DNA from: Gautieria morchelliformis
Taxonomy: Eukaryota; Basidiomycota; Agaricomycetes; Gomphales; Gomphaceae
DNA length: 64,000 nt
Direction: 5' to 3'
Assembly: GCA_015179125.1 (NCBI GenBank)
Contig: WHVA01000152.1
Location: forward strand, 1-64,000
In this document: one piece after another, positions 19,364-29,714 of the stretch
Numbering within the stretch: the stretch's first letter is position 1
How the letters are laid out: the number at the start of each line of letters is the position of its first letter
Translations under genes and position numbers: made by a program
Notes under the pieces: model-generated
What the model saw: only the letters and a program-made list of their open reading frames with translations
Databases searched by the model: none
Told to the model about the DNA's origin: nothing

Positions 19364-22300
19364 CTCCCCCTCAAACCGTGGTCAACCCGAGCTCAACCGC
19401 AAAATGCTTTACCTTCGCAGACGGCAACACTTTGGTAAGCGTGTCTGCTATCATGTCGTCGGTCGGGCAGTAGACTAATCGAACTGCTCCTTTTTCGACG
19501 ATCCAGCGAATGAAATGATACCGTACGTCTATATGTTTGGTTCTCGCATGGTACTGATGGTCCTTCGCGAGCGCGATAGCGGATTGGTTATCGGAGAACA
19601 GGGTCGTGGCGGACAACTCGTCGTTGAAAAGCTGTTTGATAAGGGAGCGAAGCCATAAAGCTTCTTTTGCCGCGTGAGTTACTGCCACATATTCGCTCTC
19701 TGTTGTGGACAGAGAAATGATATTTTGCCTTTTTGCGCTCCAGGAAACTGCACCACCGTGAATTATAAACGCGTATCCGGAAATAGCGTGTCTGTCCAGC
19801 GCCATGCTGCCGTCAGCATTAGCGTATCCGGTCAGCGCGTTGTTTGCGTGTCCGTAAGTCAACCAAAGGTTTGCAGTTCCTTTTAGATACTGAAATATTC
19901 TTTTTACTGCATTCCAGTGAGTAGGGCCGAATTTCGTCGAGTATCAGGATACGCTCTGAACAGTGAAAGCAATGTCAGGGCGTGTTCCTAATGCCGTGTA
20001 CATCAACGATCCTACGGCTTCTCTGTATGGCGTATCGCGCATCAGAGCCCATTCGGCAGTCATTTTAGGTGTTTGGGACATCGAAAGCAACAGACCATGT
20101 TCCATTGGCGTTGACGCGGGTTTCAGGTTGTCCAGATTGTAACGGCGTATTATGGAGGCGATATAGGATCTCTGAGAGAGATGAATGGTACGTCTTTCTC
20201 TGTCGCATTTGAGTTTGATCCCTAACAGCCAGTGTAGTTCGCCCAGGTCCATTATTTCGACGTGCCTCGCGATTCCTGCCTTGAACTGTTTTACTAACAT
20301 TTCCGTTGTAGCTGCAATCGTGCAATCATCGACATGTACCAAAACAATCACGAGCAAGTCATTCGAGCGACGAAAGAATACGGCCTGGTCTACATCGCAG
20401 CGAGAGAAGAGCAGTTTGGTAAGCATGATATCCACTAGTTTTTGATACCACTGTCGACCGGACTGCTTAAGTCCGTATAATGTTTTCTGTAGGTGGCAAA
20501 CCATACCAGAAGAGCTTGGAGCGTGATACCCTGGGGGTTGAGACATGTAGATCGTCTCGTTGTCGGTGAGTTCTCCGTTCAGATATGCGCCTTTGATGTC
20601 TATCTGATGTAACTCCATGTCATTTGCAGCGGCTAGGGCAAGTACCGTGCGAATTGAGGCGAGTTTTGCGACGGGAGCAAAGGTATCGAAGTAGTCCACT
20701 CCAGGTACTTGCGAGAATCCTTGAGCAACGAGTCGAGCCTTATAACGCACCACGCTTCCAGCTGAATCTGTCTTGGCACGAAAAACCCATTTGGAGCCTA
20801 CGATGTTGGCTCCAGGTGGGGCTTCGGTGAGTTTCCAGGTACCGGCATTGCGGAGCACTGCTAATTCTTCGTGAATAGCTGCCTCCCACAAATGCCAATC
20901 GGGGCATCATTTGGCTTCAGCAAGGGACCGTGGTTCGATGGCTTCAAGTTCGCTCGTCTCAGCTACCAGTGCGTACTCATTGATTTCGTCGGCTAGCATT
21001 AGCCAATCAGCTGATCCTTCTCCTTCTAGGACTTCTGTATTTGACTCAATGGTTGTAGGCATTTGAACTCCTGTTGGGATGACTGGATCAGAGGATCGGT
21101 GAGTGGAAGTTCCCTGTCCTTCCAGAATGTCGCGGATTCGCTGACTTGGCTTGCGTATGTGTTTTGTGGGTGCTTTGGCTTCGGAGTCAGATGGAATTTG
21201 GTTTGTCATGCCGCTAGGTGGATTGATGGTGGGGGGTACTGAGGCAATGGTGTTTTTAGCCCTTTGAGAGGAAGGTGAGTCAGTGACTGTCTCGGTAACT
21301 TGCCAATCCTCCCCCTCGAGACGTGGAGCTGATGAACTTGCGTTGTTGAAGTGAACGTTCCTCTCCATGGTTACTGTTTGCTTTTCAGGCCAATAGATCC
21401 TATACCCCTTGCTGCGCTCGTCAAATCCGAGCCATCGGCCCTCTACCACACGTCCCCCAAGTTTGTCACCGCTTTCTGTGCGTACCCATACTTTTTCACC
21501 CCATTCCCGTACGTGTTTCAGATCAGGCTTTTTGCCAAAAGCAGCTTCATATGGTGTTTTTCTGGAAATGGCCTTAGTTGACGTCCGATTCATTAGCCAT
21601 ACGACGTGACGCGCAGCCTCGCCCCATAGGAATCTCGGCAGTCCACTGGCATGTAGCAAGGCTCGTACACGTTCGATGATGCTTCTGTTGTGACGCTCGG
21701 CGACTCCATTGTGTTGGGGCGTGTCGTGTACGGTAAGTTTCTGCGTGGTCCCTTTTGACTTCAGGTACACTATGAACTCTTTTCCTAGGTATTCACCGCC
21801 TCTGTCCGAGTGGAGTTTCTTGACACGAACGTTCAGCTGCGTGTCACACCACATGGCGTACTCCTTGTATGCTGCAAGGGCTTGGTCTTTTGTGCGCAAC
21901 AAATGGAGGTGCGTTAATCTAGACATATCGTCTGTGAACGTAACATAGTATCTTTTGCCAGCTTTGGTGGCAACTGGGGCAGGTCCCCATAGATCGCTAT
22001 GCACCTCGTCTCCAAAGCTTGAGGCACGGCTTCCTTCCCTGGCTTTTGGGACAGGTTTGCGAGTCGCCTTAGCGTATACGCAAGACTCGCAAAAGAAGGG
22101 GGTTCCTGATGGTAAAACTTCGTTTTACTCCTGTTACCAGACCATTGATAACCAGTTTTCTAGCTGTCTCTGGGGCAATGTGTCCCATGCGCCGGTGAAA
22201 TTGGTCCAAGCTGAGTGTTTCTACAGCAGTATTTGCTGCATCTGACTCATGTGTCACTTTGTAGAGGCCTCGTCCGGATTTTTCGACTGTTCCGACCTTC

Positions 22301-23812
22301 TGGCCGTTTCGCTCTTGTATAACGCATTTGCCGTCTGCAAATGTTAGATTGAAACCGGCCTCGTCGAGTCTTCCAACTGACACGAGGGTATAGCCAACCT
22401 CAGGTGAGTACAACACCTCAGTTAGCCTTAGCTGAGATGTCGTGACTCCATTCGGTACGTCGATCACCATCTCGCCTGTTCCAACCGCATTAAAACTCTG
22501 TTTATTCGCAGCTTGGAACGACTTAGGGCTTATGGCCTTAAAGTCTGTCACCGCCTCGCGGTATGGGGTGATGTGCCTGGTGCAGCCGGAGTCGTATACC
22601 TCAATGTGCGTTTGATTTTCTGCTTCTGCGCCGTCTTGAATGTGGACAGCGTTTGCATTTTCAGCTTCTGCGACCGCTTGATCGTCACAGATGTCGACTG
22701 GGTAAGCACACTCGCTTCTCTCAACATCATCCTGTGACTCGATACACTCAGCGTCGTCGCCTAGTTCAGAAAACCAATCCTCGGTATGTTCTTCAGCATC
22801 TGAGTCAGATTCGTAGTTCGATAGCAGCACCGGGAGCTCGTCGTCGTCATCGAGATCGGCGAAGAAGGCAGCTTCGTCTTCGTCATCTGATTCGATAGCG
22901 GCGTTTGCAGAGCCACCCCCTTTCTGTGAGTCGTGTTTCTTGTCACCGGTCTCTTTAACAGGCTTGGGACATTTATTCTTGTAGTGTCCCTTGTCACCGC
23001 AGTTCCAGCACGTCCCTTTTGGTTTTCGATCAATTTTCCTCCCCTTCCCGTTAGGTGAGACAAACATTGCCTCGTCCTTGTCTTTGCTTTTTCCACTACA
23101 GTGCCCTGAGCGTCTGGACCGCTGAGCTATGTGACGCTCATACTCTTCAGATACTAGCGTAATGAGTTCGTCGGGGTCGATGGTTTTTGTCGAGCTGTAT
23201 AGCTTGGCACCGGCTAGAAGGTTTGATGCGAAGGCTGAAAGGTGCGGGGGGAGGGATTTTATGATCGTCGATCGGTAATCCTTTTCTTCAATGTCTACGC
23301 CAAAAGTAGCTAACTCTTCTTTCTTGACTCGTAGTCCGTCGAGGAATTCGCGGACATTCGACTTGTCGGGACACTTAGACTCCATGAAATGGGTACGCAA
23401 ATCTGCTTGTGCAAAAGCTCCTTTCGTTGAGAATTCTTTTACGATCAGTGCCCATCGTTCTGTCAGGGAGGATTTGCCGTGTATGCGGATCAGGGTCGAG
23501 TCAGGTATTCGGTGAGTCAGAAGTGCTTTCGCAGTCCGGTCCTCCTTGACCCATTTAGCTAGGGCATCCTCTTCGTCAGTTGTGAGCGGTACACTGACAG
23601 TCGGCTGAGGGGTTGTGCCATCAAAATACCCCCACAAGCCTTTGGCTTCTATGGCGTCTTGGAAACGCATCGAGAACGCGGTCCAGTTGAGACCGTTGGC
23701 CATAAGCTTGGGTACCGAGGAAGGGAGGAGGTCTGTGGTGGTGAAAGTTGTGGTAGACATGATCAGGAGGGAACTGGAGGGTTAATTGTATTAGGTGCGG
23801 GGCCCAATAACC

Positions 23813-24147
23813 TGTAAGAATTATTATATGCTATGCGAATCTCAGTATTTGCTCGAGTGCAAAGTACTAATATATTTACCTATGCGAATCTGTACAAGAG
23901 TATTAAGTAAGATGAATAAAAGAGACATTTCGAATGTCTTACCTCAGTATTTGCTCGAGTGCAAAGTACTGAGGACACTGGGGGTTCTAGCTACCTACTT
24001 TATAGTATAGAAGAACAATGAAAAGTAAACTACAATGGGCACGTAGGACAATAAACAACTGGAACAATGAGACTGCGCATACTGTGTCACAATGGGGTGA
24101 CACGGGGTGACGCGGTTTGCCCCTGGCTTACGCGTTTTCCTCCTACA
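23813..24147 (-). repeat. 5' LTR of the young Copia element
   Basis: 335 bp, matching 19029-19363 except for one base. The adjacent minus-strand sequence begins GGTTATTGGGCCCC, which resembles the complement of an initiator-Met tRNA anticodon arm, the primer type used by many Copia elements; this is an inference. Confidence 0.93.
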
Positions 24148-24235
24148 CACTACATAGCATTCAGAATACCACACACTGGTTAAGTTCTGTTGTGCCCTTG
24201 TGATACAAGGTATTAAGATCGACATCTTTACAAAG

Positions 24236-24335
24236 AGATTGGTGCTCCATGCAGGAGATTGGAGCTCCATGCGAGAGATCGTATATCTATGCAGGAGATT
24301 GGACCTCCATGCTAGAGATTGGAGCCCCATCTGCA
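24236..24335. repeat. 20-bp minisatellite, five units
   Basis: Five consecutive 20-bp units of the form AGATTGGNNCTCCATGCNNG lie directly after the end of the family-A LTR. Units one, two and four are close to one another; the third and fifth are more diverged. Confidence 0.85.
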
Positions 24336-24739
24336 AGATGGTTCCGACCTCCAACACTCAGTTCCACCTCCTTTCTGACATTCCGATAATTCTGACATCC
24401 CCACAACTTCTTATCTCATTTCCCCTTCCGACTCTATTACTCTGAACCACTGGACTTGACTTGCAGCACAGCAAGACCATATGTCTGTTGTTTTGGAACA
24501 CATTGAACTAAACGTAAAACTGTGGTGTTAAACACAATTCTAAAGTTCAATCAGAGATTTGACTTTACAAGCACACGCAAGCTTTGAAACTATTTTAACA
24601 GAGAACCCAATTAAGAAATTATACTCCAGTGAACAATCAGAATCAGTATTGGTACAGGAAGTGTAGCAATAGAGATTTAACGAACACGTGTAGTTCTTAG
24701 ATTGTGCAATACTTTGTGAGGCCAAAGAATGTTATTAGG

Positions 24740-25500
24740 CGTCCAAGGGTCCAGATACGTTAAGGGGGAAAGCTACCTAGAGTCTTAGGACCGCGGGTCG
24801 AGTGAATTAAAGACAACAATAATCCCCAAGACATGAAAAGATAGTTCTGCGCTTGAGCTCTTCCTCAGTTCAAGTATGTCACTATTCTTGTGGCTTTTCT
24901 GGTTTTCCAACTCAACAAATGTAGGATATTAACTCACTTACCCTGAGTTAGGTTAATATCTGCAGTGCGTTGATTGATCAAGAAAGATCAATTACTCAAA
25001 AGGCTATTAACCCACTTAACTCAGAGTTAAGTCAATAATATATTGCGTGAATTGAATAACTAATAACCAAGTCTATTAGATCACTGCTCAGAGTGGCGTC
25101 TAATGGTACAGGAGTACTAATCAGTTACTCTTAGTAATGTTGCTGTTCGCAGCGCAATTATTCAGAGCCTGCTGCAATTAAAATAGAGCACTTCTCAGAG
25201 CCAATCAGAGTTGCTGCAATCTTAGACTGTAGCCAAGTCAGTGAGCCGGTACTTTGGTACAAGGCTGGGTTGAAGTCACACTTCAGTTACTCAAGGTATG
25301 AGTGGTTTGGGTGAAAGATGATTGATTGCTTCACTGCTAAAACTGCAGGCTATTTATACTGCATCCATCTAGCTTATGTAACTACTGCTAGGAACCTTGT
25401 AGAGGCTTCTACTACTGTGAAGAACCTTGTGGAAGCTTAGAGAAGCTTCAGGAAAGGTTTGGAAACTATTGGAAGGCTGTGGAAGGTTCTATTGCTATAT
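24740..25500 (-). repeat. Putative LTR or leader region with TATA box and serial hairpins
   Basis: Read on the minus strand there is a TATA box (AGTATAAATA, 25360-25351) with repeated GGAAGCTTC-like words upstream. Downstream comes a leader that can fold into at least four successive hairpins (25104-24925) and AT-rich sequence to about 24740. The layout suggests a U3-R-U5-like promoter and structured leader of an LTR element, but no partner LTR or pol was found, so the class is uncertain. Confidence 0.35.
25351..25360 (-). promoter_or_regulatory. TATA box, minus strand
   Basis: AGTATAAATA on the minus strand, in an otherwise non-coding block; it would drive transcription through the hairpin run at 25104-24925. 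Confidence 0.4.
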
Positions 25501-25927
25501 TGTATGGGCAACCCTGGCCGGTTGTGGAGATCACACTACCACACAACTGACAAGGGGAAATCCAAAGAGAAAAGTCTAAGGACCCCCAATGTCAGCGAGC
25601 CCGTATTATACTACGCTGCGCAGCCAGGGACAACACTTGGCACCCACCATCAACCCTGCATCTCCCTGACCACCCTGACCCTTGATCGACCCTTGATGCC
25701 ACCTATTACGCGAGTCGCTTGATTTCCAACACTGTTCCGAGAGTGGAAGTCGGAAATTGGAGTGGAACTGGCAAGGCGAACAGAACTGGTGGAAGTTCTC
25801 CCAGAAGCGGAATCATTTCCGAAAGCGAAGGCGGAGATGGAATCGGAACCAGAAGCGGAGTCGGAAATGGAGTCGGAACTGGGTGTGGTGTCGGAACTGG
25901 AAATGGAAAACAGGGTGTCCTCTGACA
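25501..25927. repeat. Solo LTR, family B (copy 2)
   Basis: 427 bp, TGTATGGGCAACCC...CCTCTGACA, flanked by a perfect 5-bp duplication TATAT (25496-25500 and 25928-25932). It matches 4631-5108 except that it lacks the 63-bp TATA-bearing unit and keeps a single copy of the 20-bp TGACAAGGGGAAATCCAAAG word. Confidence 0.9.
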
Positions 25928-25962
25928 TATATTGGGTTAAAGTCACAGCTCTGTGACAGTAA

Positions 25963-26086
25963 AGCTAAGAGTATGTAAGAAACTCTCCCACGGTCAGGTG
26001 ATTGTCAGGTGACTGTGGATGATCAGGTGGCTTTGAGCTATTTTGAGGTCATGTGATAGTTATGTGACCGTGGGGGATTCTTAGCT
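25963..26086. repeat. Small element with imperfect terminal inverted repeats (MITE-like)
   Basis: AGCTAAGAGTA...CTCCCACGGTCA at the left pairs with TGACCGTGGGGGATTCTTAGCT at the right. About 124 bp in total, with several GTCA(G/T)GTGA words in the interior. No convincing target duplication was seen. It could instead be one long hairpin of another element. Confidence 0.45.
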
Positions 26087-26660
26087 AAACTATCAAGAGA
26101 TTGTTGTACCTTGTGGACCCAATGTGAGTGTAGCATAGAAATATTAATACAACCTTTCTTGAGGACATTTGAAACTAATTAACTACCTAGTAAATGTTCA
26201 TAAATAGGTAGCTACTTTGTGGACGATCCCTAACATCTGTCCCCTCTGCAGTCCCATTGTTCCGTCATATCAAATATGCTTTCCGTCCCCTTGTTCTTTT
26301 CCCCATTGTTCTTGACTCTACCCTGCACCCCCCTTGTAGTCCTTTGTTCCTAATTAGTTACTTACCCCGTATATCATATCCTACTTCTACTTTCTTCGGA
26401 ACATGCTTAGTAGTACAACATTACATGTTACACCAGCTCTTTGTATAACACTTCCCCCAAGTATTCCACAAGCTCTGCCTCTATGCATTCCACCTTCCAA
26501 CTCAGTTTCCGACATTTGACTTGTTTCGATACTTACTTTCCAACTTCCGAGTTCCAATCTACAGAACCTGGGATGATAGTTCATCATGGGTGCACCACAT
26601 AAATTGAACCCACTGTTCTTTCAGTTCCATTCTCACATAACAGTTCTCAGAACCGTCCAC
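26087..26660. other. AT-rich DNA, no gene seen
   Basis: Only short ORFs without resemblance. Around 26480-26570 there are words of the GGAA(C/G)T type on the minus strand, similar to the hexamer run in family-B LTRs. Confidence 0.35.
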
Positions 26661-26669
26661 ACCAGGTGT

Positions 26670-27240
26670 AAGATCCCAATGTTGAAGACCCTGCACTAAG
26701 AAGGGGTGCCTGTTCTGGTTGGTCGAAAGAGATAAGAAGAAGGACAAGTCTGAAGTAGACAAGCCTCGAAGTAAGAGATTGAGAGAAGAGAGACGATAGA
26801 GTGAGCAAGGTATCCTCAAGTGCTTAAGGGCACAGGAGACGGTGTAATGTATATGATAACCAAACTAGCAAAATACATTGAGCAAGCTCTGGTATTTATC
26901 TACTTTGGAAAAGGGGGATGAGTCAGAAGAGAATAGGAGGGATGAGTCACCGTGAGTCAGAATGAGTCAGAGTGAGTCAGAGTGAGTCAGGTGAGTATGA
27001 GAAGGAGTCAGAACAACAAGAGGGATGAGTCACAATGAGTCAGAATGAGTCAGAGTGAGTCAGAGTGAGTCAGAGTGAGTCAGGTGAGTCATGAAGAGGA
27101 GTCAGGACAATAAAGCTGATATGGTACACAATAGGGGAACTGAGTCATAATGAGTCAATGAAAACAAGAAGAGTGAGTCATGAGGGATACTGGTAAACCA
27201 AGAGTGACTCATGGAGACAATAATGAGTCATCCTAACCCC
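26670..27240 (-). promoter_or_regulatory. Putative LTR promoter with 18 TGAGTCA/TGACTCA sites upstream of a TATA box
   Basis: On the minus strand a TATA-like box (GATAAATACC, 26900-26891) is preceded by an array at 27230-26919 holding 18 exact TGAGTCA/TGACTCA heptamers. It is followed by a pyrimidine-rich leader (TCTCTCTTCTCTCAATCTC) to about 26670. The heptamer is the Gcn4/AP-1 bZIP consensus. The layout is that of an LTR U3-TATA-leader, but the second LTR and coding parts were not identified. Confidence 0.45.
26919..27230. repeat. Tandem array of TGAGTCA heptamers
   Basis: There are 18 heptamers in 312 bp, mostly at 10-bp spacing as units like TGAGTCAGAG. Two longer blocks repeat the order GGGATGAGTCAC, TGAGTCAGAA, then TGAGTCAGAG copies (about 26938-26995 and 27022-27090). 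Confidence 0.92.
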
Positions 27241-28400
27241 TGAGCCAACCAACAATCCGGAACCACACATCTCTGCTCCAGACACACAGCCTCTGAGGCA
27301 ATGCTTGACTTTCCAAGTCAATCGAAGGGGGTGGTGTAGGGTTAGGTGGTTGAGAGGGTTGGAAATGATCAAAACAATATGGGTCACAGCTGGTGCTAAC
27401 CCCGCTTTCCAATATCTGAATCTCTACACTTCTCTTGCCCTCATGCACAAAGGGAATATAGTGCATAGGCATGTCAACTCGTCCTGAGGAAGGGTTGAAG
27501 AAGAGAGTTCATGGGGATCAAGGCTTCCTCAATCCATGCTGTCGGCACTCATCCTGCCAGATCGTTGCCTGGTGTGGACCGGTGATGGTGCCCGAATGCT
27601 TGGCGACATCTGCATAGGGAATGGTGGTGTAGGCGCACGTGTGGGAGTGGCAGTGAAGCACATGGCACTGGAGGTGATGGCTCAACTTGGGGTATGAAGA
27701 TGTGATGGCAGTGGTCTGATGAGACAATTGGGGGAAAAGATTCCGTGTAAGCGCTCAGCACAGTTGGTGAAATAAACCGGTTCATGACAACAGTATTATC
27801 TGATTCCCAGGCGAAAAGTATAACTATGCCTCCTCCTACCACAGCTACCTCAACTTGCGCAGGAGCTATTTAAGCTCTCTCTTATTTGGGAACACTTAGG
27901 TCTGCAGAATCACCAAGGCATGCAGATCCTTCCAGCTCTCATGCCAACAATCCATTTACTGACAATCTACCAAGTCACATCAAAGATGTTACCAACATCA
28001 ACCCTGGCAATCCCAACTATGATGCAAACTCCTTGAGTACTAGTAGTAGCAGTGAACATACGGCTGCATCATCTCGACACCCACCACCACCACCACCACC
28101 CAGGTCCCCCCAGAGGTCCCCCAGCCAGTCCTCCACCTCCGAATCCCACCAAACTAATTCCGCCCACTCAAGCCCTGGACCTGCAGGCTATCGCCATGCT
28201 GGGTGGCAACCTCCAACATCTGGCTCAAGTTTCACTCAGCTTTCCTCAGTTTCCCTTAGCACTATGTGGGAGATTAGAGCTCTGACCATTATGTATGAAT
28301 ATCCCAAGGAAGGACATCTTTCTATTAGTTCAAACTCTTTTTATATAAATCCTCAGAAGATATATATCTAAAAGTTGATCATTATTCCATAATTTCCTCA
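27240..28400. other. Unassigned repeat-like DNA
   Basis: A plus-strand frame (27886-28371, 161 codons) is rich in Ser, Pro and His with seven consecutive Pro; minus-strand frames (27233-27472, 27549-27842) are short. A Pro-rich stretch followed by a helical segment (LQAIAMLGGNLQHLAQ, another plus frame) vaguely recalls Gag of basidiomycete LTR elements, but this is not enough to assign it. Confidence 0.25.
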
Positions 28401-29700
28401 CTAACATTATTTTGAAATAACTTTATATTTCATACTCAGTCATATTTTGATAGTTTCTATCATAAACCTGTTCCAGAAATATCTAATACCTTCCGAATTC
28501 CGTTAAGCCTGCAGACGCGGCTCTGGTAAGGGGCGCCGCAACACAACTTGATCGGGAGAGACGTGTGTAGCAAAAATACAGCAGTAGGAAACTAAATGTA
28601 TGAAAAGATGGCATGGCATAATGAGAGAGGAGACATGAACCTGGCGATGACATGCGGCAGTAAAAAACCCGTAGGAAAAAGCCTTTCATGGCATGCAGGG
28701 CTATGAAGGGAGAGGGAGGGAGGGGAAACGCAGCGATCACTATGAGCTGTGCAAGTGTTAGCGTGAGCGCGGCTGGCGAGCCAAGCGTACAGTACCTGTG
28801 CTATGTGGGGTGTCGCGGGCAAGCGAAGCACAGGGAGGACGTGCGGATAAAGTTAAGTAGGCCAGAGTGAGTCACCCACTGAGACACGTGTGCCGGTCCA
28901 TGACGTGGACACTGACGCGTCTTGTGGGACTCGAGCCTATGCGCACGACGAAGTTCAGCGGAACTCCTGAGCTAGCGAGAAATGCGAGAAATCAACTTAC
29001 CTTGGGTTAACTAGGGAATGAGACGAGGAGAGAGGAAACAGCTTTACAACATGGAGCAGCCTTGCGGACAAGCCGCAGGCGGGCACAGAATTCGCTGCGT
29101 GTAAGCACGCTGCGCTACTTAAACTCTGAATTATTTATCATCCAAGGAAACAATATGTATAATCTTAGCATTGTCATTGTGTGTCAAAAGTTTGTTTTTG
29201 TGAACATATTTATTATCTTGTCACCCTTTCATGCCCAATGAAATTTTGAATTTGTTTCTGTTTGTTGTGGATTGTTATTGTATTATTTACCTGATTTTAA
29301 TTTCCTGACTTGAACTAGGTTACTCTGAAATTATGTTCCCTGTCATCAAGTTTTCTTCCCATACTTTATGTTATTGATATCAATTTAAATTTCTTCGTTT
29401 ACCCCAGACAGTTACTCTAAAAACATCCCAATTTATTTCATTATTTCCCCTTGTATTTTATGAAGGGAATATTCTTTATTTTTTCACAATTTATTGTGGC
29501 TACTTTTTATGAATATTTATCTGTTTTTATTCAAAGTTTCTTTTTGTCTTATATTGTAAACAAAAAGGAACAAGTTTTCACAATGTCCCATAGTTTCAAA
29601 TTATTACAGGATTTCCTCTCTTATCACTATTTCTTGCTGTGGGTTACGGTAAACAAACAATGACTTGCACCTAGTGTCAGTCTGTATCGCGTTCCGACTC
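28401..29700. other. No gene seen; AT-rich in the second half
   Basis: 28480-29100 is mixed-composition DNA without coding resemblance. 29110-29650 is very AT-rich and poor in ORFs. It ends at the chitin-synthase remnant. Confidence 0.4.
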
Positions 29701-29714
29701 GCGTTCCGACAGCT

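Larger units (their letters stand above)
19029..24147 (-). mobile_element. Ty1/Copia element inserted into a family-A LTR, recent
   Basis: Two 335-bp LTRs differ by a single base by eye, and the 5-bp duplication CACTA flanks the element (19024-19028, 24148-24152). On the minus strand the parts are Gag (about 23.8-22.9 kb) with zinc knuckle CWNCGDKGHYKNKC, protease (DSGCT, about 22.6 kb), integrase (about 22.2-21.5 kb), reverse transcriptase (about 20.9-20.1 kb) and RNase H (about 19.9-19.4 kb, ending LTKVLPSAKV). A pyrimidine tract at 19364 is the complement of the polypurine tract. The near-identical LTRs mean a very young insertion. The coding part has about three breaks, so it appears defective. 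Confidence 0.95.
16875..24232 (+). mobile_element. Family-A LTR element without visible pol, 3' LTR split by a Copia insertion
   Basis: A long ORF begins at 16875. Its product has an N-terminal region, a coiled coil (EELLWDIHGLKKEVKDLEST and following, residues about 110-155), a Ser/Pro/Thr-rich stretch, a basic PKKKRKKLRG cluster (about residue 245) and a helical C-terminal domain. Coding-like sequence continues to about 18850, then a purine tract TATAGAGGGGGAGGG, then the LTR (18894-19028, continued at 24153-24232). No protease, reverse transcriptase or integrase is seen between the ORF and the LTR, and no 5' LTR is found, so the element is incomplete or non-autonomous. The same ORF-LTR junction recurs, decayed, at 5854-6518. 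Treated as a fossil; broken. Confidence 0.65.

Noticed and set aside
20065-23515. Plus-strand ORFs inside the Copia element
   Set aside because: They are antisense shadows of the Gag-Pol region; none has resemblance of its own.
24236-24335. The five-unit repeat as a CRISPR-like array
   Set aside because: Units are contiguous without spacers, and the genome is fungal.
27886-28371. Pro-rich 161-codon ORF as a Gag gene
   Set aside because: The Pro run and low-complexity composition alone do not support Gag; no zinc knuckle or neighbouring pol is present.
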